A DNA stretch of 64,000 nucleotides from Halalkalicoccus sp. NIPERK01 (GTDB taxonomy: Archaea; Halobacteriota; Halobacteria; Halobacteriales; Halalkalicoccaceae). The DNA lies in assembly GCF_030287405.1 (NCBI RefSeq), contig NZ_JASVVV010000006.1:117795-181794 (forward strand). Direction: 5' to 3'. The translations under genes and the position numbers were made by a program. The notes beneath the pieces were generated by a model that saw only the letters and a list, made by a program, of their open reading frames with translations, was not told the DNA's origin and searched no databases. Shown one piece after another: positions 17,976-27,661 of the stretch (within the stretch, counting starts at the first letter, position 1; each line of letters starts with the position of its first letter).

Positions 17976-18476
17976 ATGGCAAAACAGACATTTGATTCGT
18001 TTGATGATATAGATGGAGTGATCCTCCAAGCGCTGGCGGAAAATCCGAGAATTCCGTACTCCGAGATCACAGATACCCTATCCGAAATGGGCTACGAGAT
18101 GAGTCCAGAGGGGGTTAGATACCGAGTTGACAAAATTATCGATCTGACAACGGTATTCTTCTTGGTAGATCCTCAAACAGTGTCATGGGAGATCCTCCGT
18201 GTCGCAGTATCCACGAAAGACACTGAAAACTCCAAACGAGAGGCCTTCGATTTTCTCTGTGAGCAACCGTTTTGGCACGTTTCGCGCGGGGTCGGTACGT
18301 ATGACTTGTATGCTGTCGGTAGCCTTCCTTCACTACGGGAGGTTGATGAACTCGTTACGAGGGTCAGGGAGGCCGAGTGTATTAGTAAAGTAGAGTATAT
18401 CGTTGTAACAGGCCGAAACCAAGATATGACACAATATCTGAATATGGACTACCTTCCAACGCTTGAGGAAGAGTGA
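17976..18476 (+). CDS. Lrp/AsnC-like transcriptional regulator
   Basis: 166 residues from ATG 17976 (the frame opens at 17946, but MAKQTF is the natural start). The N-terminal 60 residues form an AsnC-type winged helix (DDIDGVILQALAENPRIPY, then SPEGVRYRVDKI), followed by a diverged ligand/oligomerisation half. It is transcribed away from the ABC operon across a 216-nt spacer, so it probably senses the imported compound and controls the operon. Confidence 0.75.
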   Translation: MAKQTFDSFDDIDGVILQALAENPRIPYSEITDTLSEMGYEMSPEGVRYRVDKIIDLTTVFFLVDPQTVSWEILRVAVSTKDTENSKREAFDFLCEQPFWHVSRGVGTYDLYAVGSLPSLREVDELVTRVREAECISKVEYIVVTGRNQDMTQYLNMDYLPTLEEE

Positions 18477-18532
18477 AGGTGTTATTACGTACGCTAGTAT
18501 TCAATATTAACCGTCAAATACCTATAGATATT

Positions 18533-19903
18533 TTATATTTCGACAATACCAGTTCCGTCTTCGATGCTCACGGCCGTCCCATACGGACTCGAGAGGTCAG
18601 CCACGTCGGTAAGGATGCGCGTCGCCGTCTCTCCCGTAGCCAGCAGAGGTCGACCGCGTTGGCTGCGTGGCGCCTCGAACCCCAACTCGAGGGGGTATAA
18701 TTCGATCCGATCAAGCACGCCGTCTTCGTACTCACAGACCGGAACGACGGTTTCCCAGAAGCCTTGATCGGAGAGAAAGCCGATTCGCGTTTCCTCCTCG
18801 TCGAAGACACGAGCGTCGAACAGATCCGCAGGGGTTGCGGTGGGATCTACGTCGTAGCGCTCGTAGAGTTCCGTCGGCAAGCGCGTAACGGTCTCGTTTT
18901 GCATGACGAAGTTGCCGAGACTGTAGAAGATCGGCGTTCCGTCATAAATCTCGATACCCCGGAGTAGATGAGAGCCGTGGCCCATGAAGAGATCGGCCCC
19001 CGTATCGATACAGGCACGTGCGAACTCCTCGTGGAAGTCGGGAACGACCCGATCGTTGAGGCCACCGGCTTCACCCTCGTGGCCATGTAGGCTCGCCACC
19101 ACCCAATCGGATTGACGGCTCGCCTCGTCGATTCGACCGAGAATCGCCGCAACGTCGTCCTCGTTGGGCTCCATCCGAACGGTACTGTCTCCGTCATCGC
19201 TCTCGACGAACCGTACGTTCTCGCCATCGGCATTGATCAGGGTAAATCCCTCTTCGTCCTCGCCGGGAACGGGAAACCCCTGGTGCTTGGCGTCGCGCTT
19301 TATCCCCTCTAGACCGAGCGTCTCGCTGGTTTCTCGAAGCATCTCGATCGTCTCCGAGGGGACTTCGTACGCGGTGTCGAAGCGAAGCGGCGAAAGTCCG
19401 GGACGACCGCCCATATCGGAGCGCTGCTGGCCAGCCACGGTCCCAGGAACGACGGTCGAACACGCCGCCACAAGCCCAACTCGCCCGGCAGCAGTCTCTA
19501 CATACGCCGGCTCGCGGGCGGTTGCCAAATTGTTGCCGAGCCCTGCGTAGGGAACGGCGCGATTCTCGAGGTGGGCCATCGTGGCTTCGATCCCGCCGAT
19601 ACCGAAGTCACCGGTATGATTGGTCGCTGCAGCAAACGCATCGAATCCGAACCACGTGAGCTCGTCGACAACCCACGGGGGAGCGCGCATATACGTCCCC
19701 CCGCTTTGAGCGGCTGGATAGCCATCGTCGTAGTCACAAAGCAGTACTTCGAGGTTCGCAAGGGAGACATCAGCGCTTCGGACGAGATCGACTACCTGGC
19801 GGAACGCGTCGACCTCACACGACGAGATCCGACGCGTCACGATCGCGTCGCCTGCAACGATCATCGAGAGGCGCTCCCCCTCAGTTCCGTACATGATCGT
19901 CAT
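18533..19903 (-). CDS. CapA-family (PgsA-like) metallophosphatase-fold protein
   Basis: 456 residues with the CapA/PGA_cap motifs in order: VAGDAIVTRR, VSLANLEVLL, AATNHTGDFG, ASLHGHEGE, MGHGSHLLRG and FYSLGNFVM. Bacterial CapA/PgsA supports poly-gamma-glutamate export or processing. Here no PgsBC is nearby and no signal peptide is obvious, so a cytoplasmic amide- or peptide-related hydrolase acting with the neighbouring deacylases is as plausible. Start ATG 19903; a second ATG lies 9 nt inside. Confidence 0.8.
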   Translation of the reverse strand: MTIMYGTEGERLSMIVAGDAIVTRRISSCEVDAFRQVVDLVRSADVSLANLEVLLCDYDDGYPAAQSGGTYMRAPPWVVDELTWFGFDAFAAATNHTGDFGIGGIEATMAHLENRAVPYAGLGNNLATAREPAYVETAAGRVGLVAACSTVVPGTVAGQQRSDMGGRPGLSPLRFDTAYEVPSETIEMLRETSETLGLEGIKRDAKHQGFPVPGEDEEGFTLINADGENVRFVESDDGDSTVRMEPNEDDVAAILGRIDEASRQSDWVVASLHGHEGEAGGLNDRVVPDFHEEFARACIDTGADLFMGHGSHLLRGIEIYDGTPIFYSLGNFVMQNETVTRLPTELYERYDVDPTATPADLFDARVFDEEETRIGFLSDQGFWETVVPVCEYEDGVLDRIELYPLELGFEAPRSQRGRPLLATGETATRILTDVADLSSPYGTAVSIEDGTGIVEI

Positions 19904-19943
19904 CCTTCAGCGCAGGCCGCATTACTCTGTCGTAGTCACACCG

Positions 19944-21545
19944 TTACGCACGAATAGCCACTCCCGGCGTCTCGCCGGTACTGCCCCCGTCTGCAACGAC
20001 CGGGGTGCCGTCGACGAGCACGTGTGAGATCCCGGCCGGCTCCTGTCGTGGTGATTCATACGTCGCTCGATCCGTGACCAGTACCGGGTCGAAGACCACG
20101 AGATCGGCGTCCATCCCCTGTCGGACGAGTCCCTTGCGATCCAGCCCCAGTATTCGAGCCGGAAGCGACGTCATCTTCTGGATGGCCGTCTCCAAGGAAA
20201 GCAGGTCCTCCGCACGGACGTACTGACCGAGAATACGGGGATACGTTCCGTACACACGTGGATGGGGACGGCCGCCGAAGAGACCGTCGGTCCCCACCGC
20301 AACGAGCTCAGACTGGAGGATTTCGCGAACATCGTCCTCGTGAAGCTGATGAAGGATCATGCTGACGTTCAGCTCCTCCTCGACGAGGATATCACAAACT
20401 GCGGCGACGTGATCGGTGTCCCGTCGCTCGGCGATGTCAGCGATCGATAACCCCTCGATATCGGCGTTCTCCTCCGACTCGATATTCGTCACGACGATGT
20501 TCTCCCATCCAGTGTAGGGACCGCGATTTTCCCAGTCATCGATCCTCCACTCCTCGATATCGCGCCGAATCCGAGCGCGGGATGCAGGGTCCTGCAGTAG
20601 CTCGAGGAGTCGCTCGGGACCGTCGGTGTGAACCCACGGGGGGAGGAGATTCGAGAGCATCGTACTACCGGCCAAATACGGATACTGGTCGGCTGTGACG
20701 TCGATCCCACGTCGTCTCGCTGATTCGAGAACCGCGAGCGCCTGCCGAGCCCGTCCGTGGAGGAGTTCCCCCGGTAGCTTGAAGTGGGAGAGATGAAGCG
20801 GGATGTCCTCCTCAGCACCGATATCGAGGAATTCATCGAGCGCGCGCCAGATATGACGTCGTTCGTTCCGGATATGGGCAACGAAGGGTCGTCCGTACGG
20901 CCCCAAGCAGGCCGCGAGCTGACGGACTTCGTCGGTATCGGCGTGGATCTGCGGTGAATACACCAAGCCGGTCGAGAGACCGATCGCGCCCTCTTCTAAT
21001 CCCTTCGCTACGAGGTCGGCCATCGCGGCTACTTCCTCCTCGGTCGGCAGGCGATCGGCCATCCCGAGGACTGCGTATCTGACCGTCCCATGGCCAACGA
21101 GTGTCGCGACGTTCGGTGCGATACCGTTTCTCTCGATCGCATCGAGATATTCCTCGACCGATCGCCACGTCCATTCCCCGTCGAAGTTCCCCGTGAGTCC
21201 ACTCAGATGGCGTTGCCAAGCGTCGGTATCGCTGTCCTCGTAAAGCGGTGCCATCGAGAAGCCGTCCTGGCCGAGCACCTCGGTGGTGATCCCCTGTCTG
21301 ACTTTCGGTTCCAGCGACGGGTCGTCGAAGAGCTCGAGATCGGAGTGCGAATGCGTATCGATGAAGCCGGGACACACGACTGAGTTAGCGGCGTCGATAA
21401 CGCGTTGGGCGTCTTCGTCCGTGCCGACGTCGCCGCGAGTCACCGCGACGATGCGCCCCTCGTCGACGCCGATACACCCGTTGAACCACGGGGCACCAGT
21501 CCCATCGACGACGCGTGCGTTCTCGATGCGTAAATCGATCGTCAT
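19944..21545 (-). CDS. N-acyl-D-amino-acid deacylase-family amidohydrolase
   Basis: 533 residues, usual length for the family. It opens with ENARVVDGTGAPWFNG, then the metal motif GFIDTHSHSD (about 58-67), then GITTEVLGQDGFS and VGHGTVR. The C-terminal part has FGGRPHPRVYGTYPR and the closing beta-sandwich segment DLVVFDP. D-aminoacylases hydrolyse N-acyl-D-amino acids. It is 40 nt from the CapA-like gene and 73 nt from the D-threonine-aldolase-like gene, an operon that points to D-amino-acid derivatives. Confidence 0.88.
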   Translation of the reverse strand: MTIDLRIENARVVDGTGAPWFNGCIGVDEGRIVAVTRGDVGTDEDAQRVIDAANSVVCPGFIDTHSHSDLELFDDPSLEPKVRQGITTEVLGQDGFSMAPLYEDSDTDAWQRHLSGLTGNFDGEWTWRSVEEYLDAIERNGIAPNVATLVGHGTVRYAVLGMADRLPTEEEVAAMADLVAKGLEEGAIGLSTGLVYSPQIHADTDEVRQLAACLGPYGRPFVAHIRNERRHIWRALDEFLDIGAEEDIPLHLSHFKLPGELLHGRARQALAVLESARRRGIDVTADQYPYLAGSTMLSNLLPPWVHTDGPERLLELLQDPASRARIRRDIEEWRIDDWENRGPYTGWENIVVTNIESEENADIEGLSIADIAERRDTDHVAAVCDILVEEELNVSMILHQLHEDDVREILQSELVAVGTDGLFGGRPHPRVYGTYPRILGQYVRAEDLLSLETAIQKMTSLPARILGLDRKGLVRQGMDADLVVFDPVLVTDRATYESPRQEPAGISHVLVDGTPVVADGGSTGETPGVAIRA

Positions 21546-21618
21546 CGGAATGGCGTCCCGACGTGTACAGCCATGCCGTCCTGTCGACCGCTTCTGCCAG
21601 ATCGGGAGTGGTTGTGTA

Positions 21619-22755
21619 TCATTTCACTTTGCCACGGGCTTGAACGTTCCAAACGGCAGTAACGCGTCCCTCGCGGACACCGACGATCGTATCGTAGAGG
21701 TTGACCGTCGTACAGACGTGCGGGACGACGAGCGAGACGCGATCCCCGACCGTGAGCGGTTCGTCTCTATCGCTCGTATCGAGCCAGCCGTGTTCTTCGG
21801 ACGAAGCGACGTACGTGACCCCATCTCGGTCTTTTACGACCGGCTGCTGGGGTTTATCCATGCCGAGGCTCTTGCTCCCTGCGTCGATCACGGCACGGCC
21901 GGAATCGGGAACCGAAATGACGGTCGAAAGCACCGTTGCGGCACAATCCCCGAATGACACCTCCCAGGGCCGGAGTTCGAGTTCGCCGACGTCCATGAAC
22001 GGATACATCCCGGGATTGATCTCGGTTACGACCGGATGTGTCCCACTGTATAACGAGGTCGCGGTACCACCGACTTTGACCTCGGGAACGTCGATATCGT
22101 GCGCTTCGAGAGCGGCGACGATGGCTGCCGTGTCGTCCATCGCTTGCTCACAGAGTCGTTCGAAATCAGCCGCCGATTCGGCCTCGTGTTTGATATGCGC
22201 CTCGTACGCGAGGAGACCTCGAAACGAGAGGTTCGGCTGATCACTGATGTACGCGGCGAGTTCGATCGCCTGTTCGCGAGTCGGAACACCGGTCCGGCCC
22301 AGTCCGATGTCGATTTCCATGATCACATCGATGGTCGTACCGTAGTCCGCCGCGGCGGATTGAAGAGGGTCGACGTTCCCACGCCCATCGACCGTCGTAG
22401 CAAACGACGACAGCTCATCTGCGAGATACAGGAGTCGGTTCAGTTTGCGTTCGCCAACGACCATATACGAGAGATAGATATCGTCGATTCCACCGCTCGC
22501 CATCACCTCCGCCTCACTGAGGGTTTGACAGCAGATACCGCCGTTCGTCCGGTCGTGCTGCTTGTGCGCGAGTGCCGGCGTTTTGTGTGTTTTCACGTGT
22601 GATCGGAGGCGAACGCCGTGCTCCTCGGCGAAGGTAGCGTACCACTCGATGTTGCGATCCATTGCATCGAGATCAACGACTAACGCCGGGGTTTCGATCG
22701 CCTCGATCGGGGTTCCGAGCGTCGGTTGCGTATCGGTTGCGGTAGGTGTAGGCAC
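21619..22755 (-). CDS. D-threonine aldolase/D-serine dehydratase-like PLP enzyme
   Basis: 378 residues. An alanine-racemase-type barrel carries the PLP lysine in RSHVKTHKTP (K55), and the C-terminal domain ends with the zinc-binding region SEEHGW and VPHVCTT (HxC), diagnostic of the DSD1/D-threonine aldolase family. The enzyme would cleave D-threonine-type hydroxy amino acids or deaminate D-serine. First gene of the minus-strand D-amino-acid operon, divergent from the symporter. Confidence 0.85.
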   Translation of the reverse strand: MPTPTATDTQPTLGTPIEAIETPALVVDLDAMDRNIEWYATFAEEHGVRLRSHVKTHKTPALAHKQHDRTNGGICCQTLSEAEVMASGGIDDIYLSYMVVGERKLNRLLYLADELSSFATTVDGRGNVDPLQSAAADYGTTIDVIMEIDIGLGRTGVPTREQAIELAAYISDQPNLSFRGLLAYEAHIKHEAESAADFERLCEQAMDDTAAIVAALEAHDIDVPEVKVGGTATSLYSGTHPVVTEINPGMYPFMDVGELELRPWEVSFGDCAATVLSTVISVPDSGRAVIDAGSKSLGMDKPQQPVVKDRDGVTYVASSEEHGWLDTSDRDEPLTVGDRVSLVVPHVCTTVNLYDTIVGVREGRVTAVWNVQARGKVK

Positions 22756-22777
22756 GTTCCTACGTTTTCACGACCGA

Positions 22778-22785
22778 GTTATATT
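22778..22785 (-). promoter_or_regulatory. TATA box for the D-amino-acid operon
   Basis: Minus-strand AATATAAC is centred about 26 nt before ATG 22755, predicting a leaderless message. Confidence 0.5.
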
Positions 22786-22935
22786 CCCATCGGAAACGAT
22801 AACAGTACGCACACCAGAGCTCGTCCGATACCAAACAACGAGTATATTCAGAGGATTTCAAAATACCGATAAAATAACGCCGAATATAACGATCGGAAGG
22901 TATATCTCGGATTGTTTCGCATGGTTCGGCGTGAC

Positions 22936-24456
22936 ATGGTTCAAGTAATTTTAGTTGGCATCGTAATGATATATATCGTTGCGATGCTCGGTATCGGGTA
23001 TTTCTTCCACAAAAAAGACATGAACAGCCTACAGGACTATTTTCTCGCCGGAAAAGGCGCAGGCTGGTATCTCGTCGCGATGTCGTTTTTCGCGACGGCG
23101 ATCGGAGCGGGGGGGACCATCGGACTGACCGCATCCACCTTTAGCGAACAGAGTATTACCGCCTTTTGGAGCTACGGGATCTCTCTCGGAAGCGCGTTCG
23201 TCGTCGCTGTGTTGCTCGGTCATAAGCTCCCGAAAACGAAGAACATCACGATTCCCTCAATGCTCGAAGACCGGTACGACGAGAAGACACGGGTGGTCGC
23301 CATTCCGTTCTATCTGCTCCGATTTATCAGTACACTCGGGGCACAGTGGTTAGCGGCGGGGACGATCATCAGTTTCCTGTTCGCTGATCTGCTCACCGTT
23401 ACACAAGCCGCAGTTATCGGTGCGATTATCATCACGACGTACACGGCAATGGGCGGGATGTCGGCCGTGATGTGGACCGACTTCATCCAAGGCGTGATCC
23501 TGTTTATCGGCCTCTGGATACTCACCGTCTTCGGGATCACCCAGTTCGGTGGGTGGTCGACGATGACGACGGAGGTGACGGCCGTTGCACCGGACGCGTT
23601 CAATCTCTTCTCGATGGAATGGACGCTCATCGCCGGATACATCGTCACGCTCGTTCCAACGCTCCTCGTTCGGCAGGGCTATCTCCAGCGGATCATGTCC
23701 GCGCGGAGTGGTCGTGACGGATTCATCGGAACAGTGCTAAACGGCGTTATCGGGTTCGCGTTCATCCCGATTCCACTCCTCATCGGTGTGATGGGTCTCG
23801 TCATGTATTCCGATATCGCCGATCCACAGCTCATCATGCCACAGATGGCCCTCGATATACTGCCGACGTGGCTCGCCGGGATCCTCCTCGCTGCCTTGGC
23901 GGCGGCAGTGATGAGTAGCGGTGACAGTTTCCTGCTATCGGGCTCCTCGAACATCGTCGACGACATCTACCTTCGATACATGAACCCGGAAGCAACGAAC
24001 GAGCAACAACAACTGATCTCTCGAATTGCCGTGATCGGACTCATGGTGTTTTCGCTCGCTCTTGCTCTGGTAGTTCCGGGGATCATCGACCTCATCGTGT
24101 TCGGCGCTGTCGCTCTGAGTGGCGGTGTGCTCGTTCCCTGGCTCGCCGTGTTCTACTGGCCTCGCGGAACGGCGGACGCCGCTTTCTGGAGTCTCGCCAT
24201 CGGTGCCGGAACGACCGTTATCTGGTGGTGGGCCGGTTATTTCGCGGATACCGCCGAGTACATGGGCCTCCATCCGGTCTTCGTCGGGTTGCCACTCTCC
24301 ATTATCCTCTTTTTCGCCATCTCGTTCGTGCAGGAACCGGAGTACGAAGAGGCGTTGGAAACGGCCCGCAAACACAACCTCGAATCCTTGGAGAAGCGCA
24401 CACTGAAAGCGATGGACGATCACCAAAAGAAGACGAGGACAGTTTCGGACGACTGA
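22936..24456 (+). CDS. sodium:solute symporter (SSS family)
   Basis: 506 residues from ATG 22936, chosen because the TATA-like TATAT at 22901-22905 lies about 33 nt upstream; TTG 22912 and ATG 22921 are in-frame alternatives. About 13 membrane helices are visible. Family signatures: DYFLAGKGAGWY near the N-terminus, AIGAGGTIGL, and AALAAAVMSSGDSFLLSGSS for the sodium-site helix. It likely imports an amino acid, acyl amino acid or carboxylate used by the flanking hydrolases, with which it is divergently or convergently placed. Confidence 0.9.
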   Translation: MVQVILVGIVMIYIVAMLGIGYFFHKKDMNSLQDYFLAGKGAGWYLVAMSFFATAIGAGGTIGLTASTFSEQSITAFWSYGISLGSAFVVAVLLGHKLPKTKNITIPSMLEDRYDEKTRVVAIPFYLLRFISTLGAQWLAAGTIISFLFADLLTVTQAAVIGAIIITTYTAMGGMSAVMWTDFIQGVILFIGLWILTVFGITQFGGWSTMTTEVTAVAPDAFNLFSMEWTLIAGYIVTLVPTLLVRQGYLQRIMSARSGRDGFIGTVLNGVIGFAFIPIPLLIGVMGLVMYSDIADPQLIMPQMALDILPTWLAGILLAALAAAVMSSGDSFLLSGSSNIVDDIYLRYMNPEATNEQQQLISRIAVIGLMVFSLALALVVPGIIDLIVFGAVALSGGVLVPWLAVFYWPRGTADAAFWSLAIGAGTTVIWWWAGYFADTAEYMGLHPVFVGLPLSIILFFAISFVQEPEYEEALETARKHNLESLEKRTLKAMDDHQKKTRTVSDD

Positions 24457-24466
24457 AGGGCGTTCG

Positions 24467-25285
24467 TCACTTCCGAGTGCTATTCTGGGTATGGATCTCG
24501 GATAAGAGATCGCTGAGCTCGGTTTCTATGTGCACGAACAGTCGCTTTCCTTTCTCGGCCGTGGCGAGTTCAGGCGCACCAATAGCTCCGGAGTGGCTGT
24601 ACTCGTCGAAGGTCCTGTAAACCGAGAGCGGTCCATCCGCAAAGAGGTCCTGGCGACCGAGGTCATACGGCTCGTCGCGTTGCGTTCCCTCTAGCTGCGT
24701 CTCGTCAACGAGTTCCGGATAGAGATGCATCATGAGTGATGTCTCGAACTCGCCCCCGTGGGAAATACCCCCTGGGTCACTCTCACGAACCTCATCGATT
24801 ACTGCGCGAGCGAGATGAAAGTACGACAACCCGAGGACTTCGCGGTCGGGATGTTCGTGTCCGGCGTCGCTGACAGCACTAGAGATGACCGGCATGTTTC
24901 CACCATGGCCGTTCAGAAAGAGTAACGCGTCGAAACCGTTTTCGAGCGCCCTCCCGGCGACGTCCGAGAGGACCTCGAGAAGCGTCGCTGTTTCTAACGA
25001 GATGGTCGCACCGAACGGGAGATGATGTGGGGAGCATCCCGACCAGATCGGCGGTGTGACGAGAACCGGAAGCGATTCGTGGACGTCTTCGGCCGCAGCA
25101 TGAGCGACCGCGGTAGCCAGAAGTGTATCCGTTGCGACCGGGAGGTGGTAGCCATGCTGTTCGAGACTCCCGACGGGGACGATCAGTACCGAGCCGTCGT
25201 TTTCGGCGATATCGACGATTTCGGGATACGGCTTCGCCAGCCACGCAACGGGGGAAGCGAGATGCGAGTGAGAGCGGTGAATCAT
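24467..25285 (-). CDS. creatininase-family amidohydrolase (intact motifs)
   Basis: 272 residues from ATG 25285 (TTG 25315 would add ten). Motifs: VPVGSLEQHGYHLP, PHHLPFGATIS, LFLNGHGGNMP and the complete SHGGEFETS. This is the second creatininase-type enzyme in the window and keeps the residues missing from the one at 11011-11772. It converges on the symporter gene (10 nt apart) and is divergent from the M20 gene at 25387. Confidence 0.87.
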   Translation of the reverse strand: MIHRSHSHLASPVAWLAKPYPEIVDIAENDGSVLIVPVGSLEQHGYHLPVATDTLLATAVAHAAAEDVHESLPVLVTPPIWSGCSPHHLPFGATISLETATLLEVLSDVAGRALENGFDALLFLNGHGGNMPVISSAVSDAGHEHPDREVLGLSYFHLARAVIDEVRESDPGGISHGGEFETSLMMHLYPELVDETQLEGTQRDEPYDLGRQDLFADGPLSVYRTFDEYSHSGAIGAPELATAEKGKRLFVHIETELSDLLSEIHTQNSTRK

Positions 25286-25355
25286 CGATCCAGGAGTCGA
25301 TCCCACGGGAAACAAAGATATCGATACCCGGGTGTCCGAACACTCCCCTGAGAAC

Positions 25356-25363
25356 GTTTATTA
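25356..25363 (+). promoter_or_regulatory. TATA box for the M20 amidohydrolase gene
   Basis: GTTTATTA centred about 27 nt before ATG 25387; leaderless transcript expected. The divergent creatininase-family start is only 100 nt away, so the two promoters share a short spacer. Confidence 0.55.
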
Positions 25364-25386
25364 GTACAGGCTCAGCACTCGGGCGT

Positions 25387-26664
25387 ATGGCTACGATCAG
25401 TGACCTTTCGCTGTCGGACTTGCGCCGAGAGCTTCACAAATATCCCGAAGCAGGGTGGAAGGAATTTCGGACGACAGCGTACGTCGCAGAGGAACTCGAA
25501 GAACGGGGATATACCGTCCATCTCGGAGAGGATGCGATCGACAGTACTGAGCGTCTCGGCGTGCCGGATCACGCCGAGATCGAGGGGGCTCGCACGCGCG
25601 CTCGCGACGAGGGAGCACCCGAGGCATATCTTGAGCGAATGGGGCATATTACGGGACTCGTTGCGGAGAAGACGTTCGGCGATGGACGCGGACCGGTCGT
25701 CGGGCTCCGAGTCGATATGGACGCGCTCGAGATGACCGAAGCGACCGGCTCGGACCACCGGCCTGCTAACGAGGGGTTCGCGAGCCGGCATCCGAACGAA
25801 ATGCACGCCTGTGGCCATGACGGGCATACGAGTATCGGCGTGGGTGTCGCCCGTGCACTTGCCATCGATGGGGGATTCGATGGGACACTAAAGATATTCT
25901 TCCAGCCGGCAGAGGAAGGCGGACGTGGCGGCCTCCCGATGAGCAAAACGAAGCATCTCGACGACATCGAGTACTTCATCGCACTGCATCTGGGCTTGGA
26001 CAACGAAACCGGGAAAATCATCGCGGGCTACGAACGTCCACTCTCGAACGCGAAGATCGACGTCGACTTTCGTGGTGAACCGGCGCACGCTGGAAAAGCG
26101 CCAAACGAGGGGCACAACGCGCTTCAGTCCGCGGCGACTGCGATTCAAAACCTCTACGCGATCCCTCGACACGAGGAGGGGGCCACGCGCATCAACGTCG
26201 GCCAAGTTCACTCACCGAACGCACAGAACGTGATCTCCGACCACGCTCGAATGCGAGTCGAAGTGCGTGGGGAGACCGCGGATTTGAATGAATACATGCT
26301 CGAGTCGGCTGATCGTGTTTTGGAGCACGCCGCAGGGATGTACGATACCGAATACAGCACGACACTCTACGGTAAGACGACGACGTTCGAAGCCGACGAT
26401 GGACTCGTATCGGTAGTTGCTGACGCAGCACAGTCGGTCGAATCCGTAACGACGATCGTTGACCGAGAGGACATCGGAGCGAGTGAAGACGCATCGTATC
26501 TGATCAAACGCGTCCAGGAAAATGGGGGGGAGGCGACCTATATCGGGGTCGGTGCCAGTAATCCATCGGGACACCATACGTCGCGGTTCGACATCGACGA
26601 GGAAGCGCTCCAGATCGGCGTCGATGTCGTAGTCGAAACGGTTAGAAATCTGCCCTCGAACTAA
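25387..26664 (+). CDS. M20-family amidohydrolase (AbgA/aminoacylase type)
   Basis: 425 residues from ATG 25387. Motifs: ELHKYPEAGWKEFRT near the start, LRVDMDALEM, the metal site MHACGHDGHT, FFQPAEEGGRGG and the C-terminal PSGHHTSRFDIDEEAL. Closest to p-aminobenzoyl-glutamate hydrolase and N-acyl-amino-acid amidohydrolases. A long insert after the first 40 residues (about 40-80) is like AbgA-type proteins. With the creatininase-family neighbour and the D-aminoacylase operon it suggests breakdown of acylated or amidated amino acids. Confidence 0.88.
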   Translation: MATISDLSLSDLRRELHKYPEAGWKEFRTTAYVAEELEERGYTVHLGEDAIDSTERLGVPDHAEIEGARTRARDEGAPEAYLERMGHITGLVAEKTFGDGRGPVVGLRVDMDALEMTEATGSDHRPANEGFASRHPNEMHACGHDGHTSIGVGVARALAIDGGFDGTLKIFFQPAEEGGRGGLPMSKTKHLDDIEYFIALHLGLDNETGKIIAGYERPLSNAKIDVDFRGEPAHAGKAPNEGHNALQSAATAIQNLYAIPRHEEGATRINVGQVHSPNAQNVISDHARMRVEVRGETADLNEYMLESADRVLEHAAGMYDTEYSTTLYGKTTTFEADDGLVSVVADAAQSVESVTTIVDREDIGASEDASYLIKRVQENGGEATYIGVGASNPSGHHTSRFDIDEEALQIGVDVVVETVRNLPSN

Positions 26665-26830
26665 CTGGTCTCCACGTTTCACGACGGTCCTAGTACAAAG
26701 CAGTATGACAGCGACGAAAATACGGAGACGGGGTTGACTGCCTGAAGACCCGTTCGACCGGCCGAGGTTCCGGGTTCAAGAGTCGTAACATCGGGGCGAA
26801 TGCCGCGGAATCGCTTTCAACGGCACTGAT

Positions 26831-27052
26831 CTAGAGGTTACCGTAGGGTTCTGTCGTGGCTGCCATCGTTGAGATCGTCCTCGCGTAGGAGAGGAACGTC
26901 TCGATGGATCCGATCACGAGACGGGCTTCGACCGTGATGATCTCGAGCCCCAGTAGGGAGACACGATCCCGGAGATCAACGATAATTCCCTTATCGAGAA
27001 TTCGGTCGAGCAGTTCCGCGAGGCTTGATCCGGTTGGCCGAGTCGAACTCAT
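26831..27052 (-). CDS. GvpA-like gas-vesicle shell protein, orphan
   Basis: 73 residues. The GvpA/J/M helix-strand-strand-helix core is clear: SSLAELLDRILDKGIIVDLR (9-28), RVSLLGLEIITVEARLVIGS (30-49), then IETFLSYA. VEARLV and the VSLLGLEI strand resemble GvpA more than GvpJ or GvpM. No other gvp gene (F, G, L, N, O, C) is in the window, so it is a solitary shell-type protein or a relic. Next to accessory DNA. Confidence 0.75.
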   Translation of the reverse strand: MSSTRPTGSSLAELLDRILDKGIIVDLRDRVSLLGLEIITVEARLVIGSIETFLSYARTISTMAATTEPYGNL

Positions 27053-27225
27053 GGTCGCATCGTGAAGAGGTACCGTATCTGTAGCCCCTTAGCGTTTAGC
27101 GGATAGTTGCAGACATGAATCTGAAGCGTACGAATCACAACTGAACTCCGTCTCTGGGTGGATGTCCCGAATAGCAAGTCCCAATAGACTATAGTTACAG
27201 CGATACCCTTGTAGGGTGAAACAGG

Positions 27226-27459
27226 ATGGCTCGCCTCCTCAACGATCTCCTAACGGTCGTACTCGTGGTGGCTATCGGTGCTGCAGCGTTAGCCGTCTAC
27301 TACTATCCGGAGCTGTTCTTCTCGGCGTCGGATACCTCGACGATGTCGATCAAGGGAGTGGACACGGAGTACTGGCGGGATAACGTTCGGCTCGGGCTCA
27401 TGGTCTGTGCTACCATCGCAGCCTACATCATGTCGAACTCGTTACGGGCGGGAGAATAG
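27226..27459 (+). CDS. small two-helix membrane protein, unrecognised
   Basis: 77 residues. A strongly hydrophobic helix (LTVVLVVAIGAAALAVYYY, about 9-27) is followed by a polar loop with YWRDNVRLG and a second weaker helix (LMVCATIAAYIMS). A TATA-like CTATAGTTA at 27189-27197 sits about 33 nt before the ATG. The start, promoter and composition look real; I cannot name a family. Confidence 0.55.
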   Translation: MARLLNDLLTVVLVVAIGAAALAVYYYPELFFSASDTSTMSIKGVDTEYWRDNVRLGLMVCATIAAYIMSNSLRAGE

Positions 27460-27661
27460 TTAGGAGTCACAGAAGAGAAAGAGACTGTATCACCGATCAT
27501 TCCTAGTTCAGAATGTGACATAGGTCAACTAACTGACCCAGAATTCTCATCTCAGCCCTTCTTCGATACACATCGGTTTTTCGAATGCTGAAAACTCCGC
27601 GATGACGTTTAGATCTTAGAGGATAGTACTTAGTAGTGATACACCTATATCGTGACGTACT

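Noticed and set aside
26735..26800. tRNA-like text (GGTTCCGGGTTCAAG) near the gvpA-like gene
   Set aside because: The apparent T-arm does not pair on its 3' side and no acceptor or anticodon stem can be formed, so it is not a tRNA and too weak to call a remnant.
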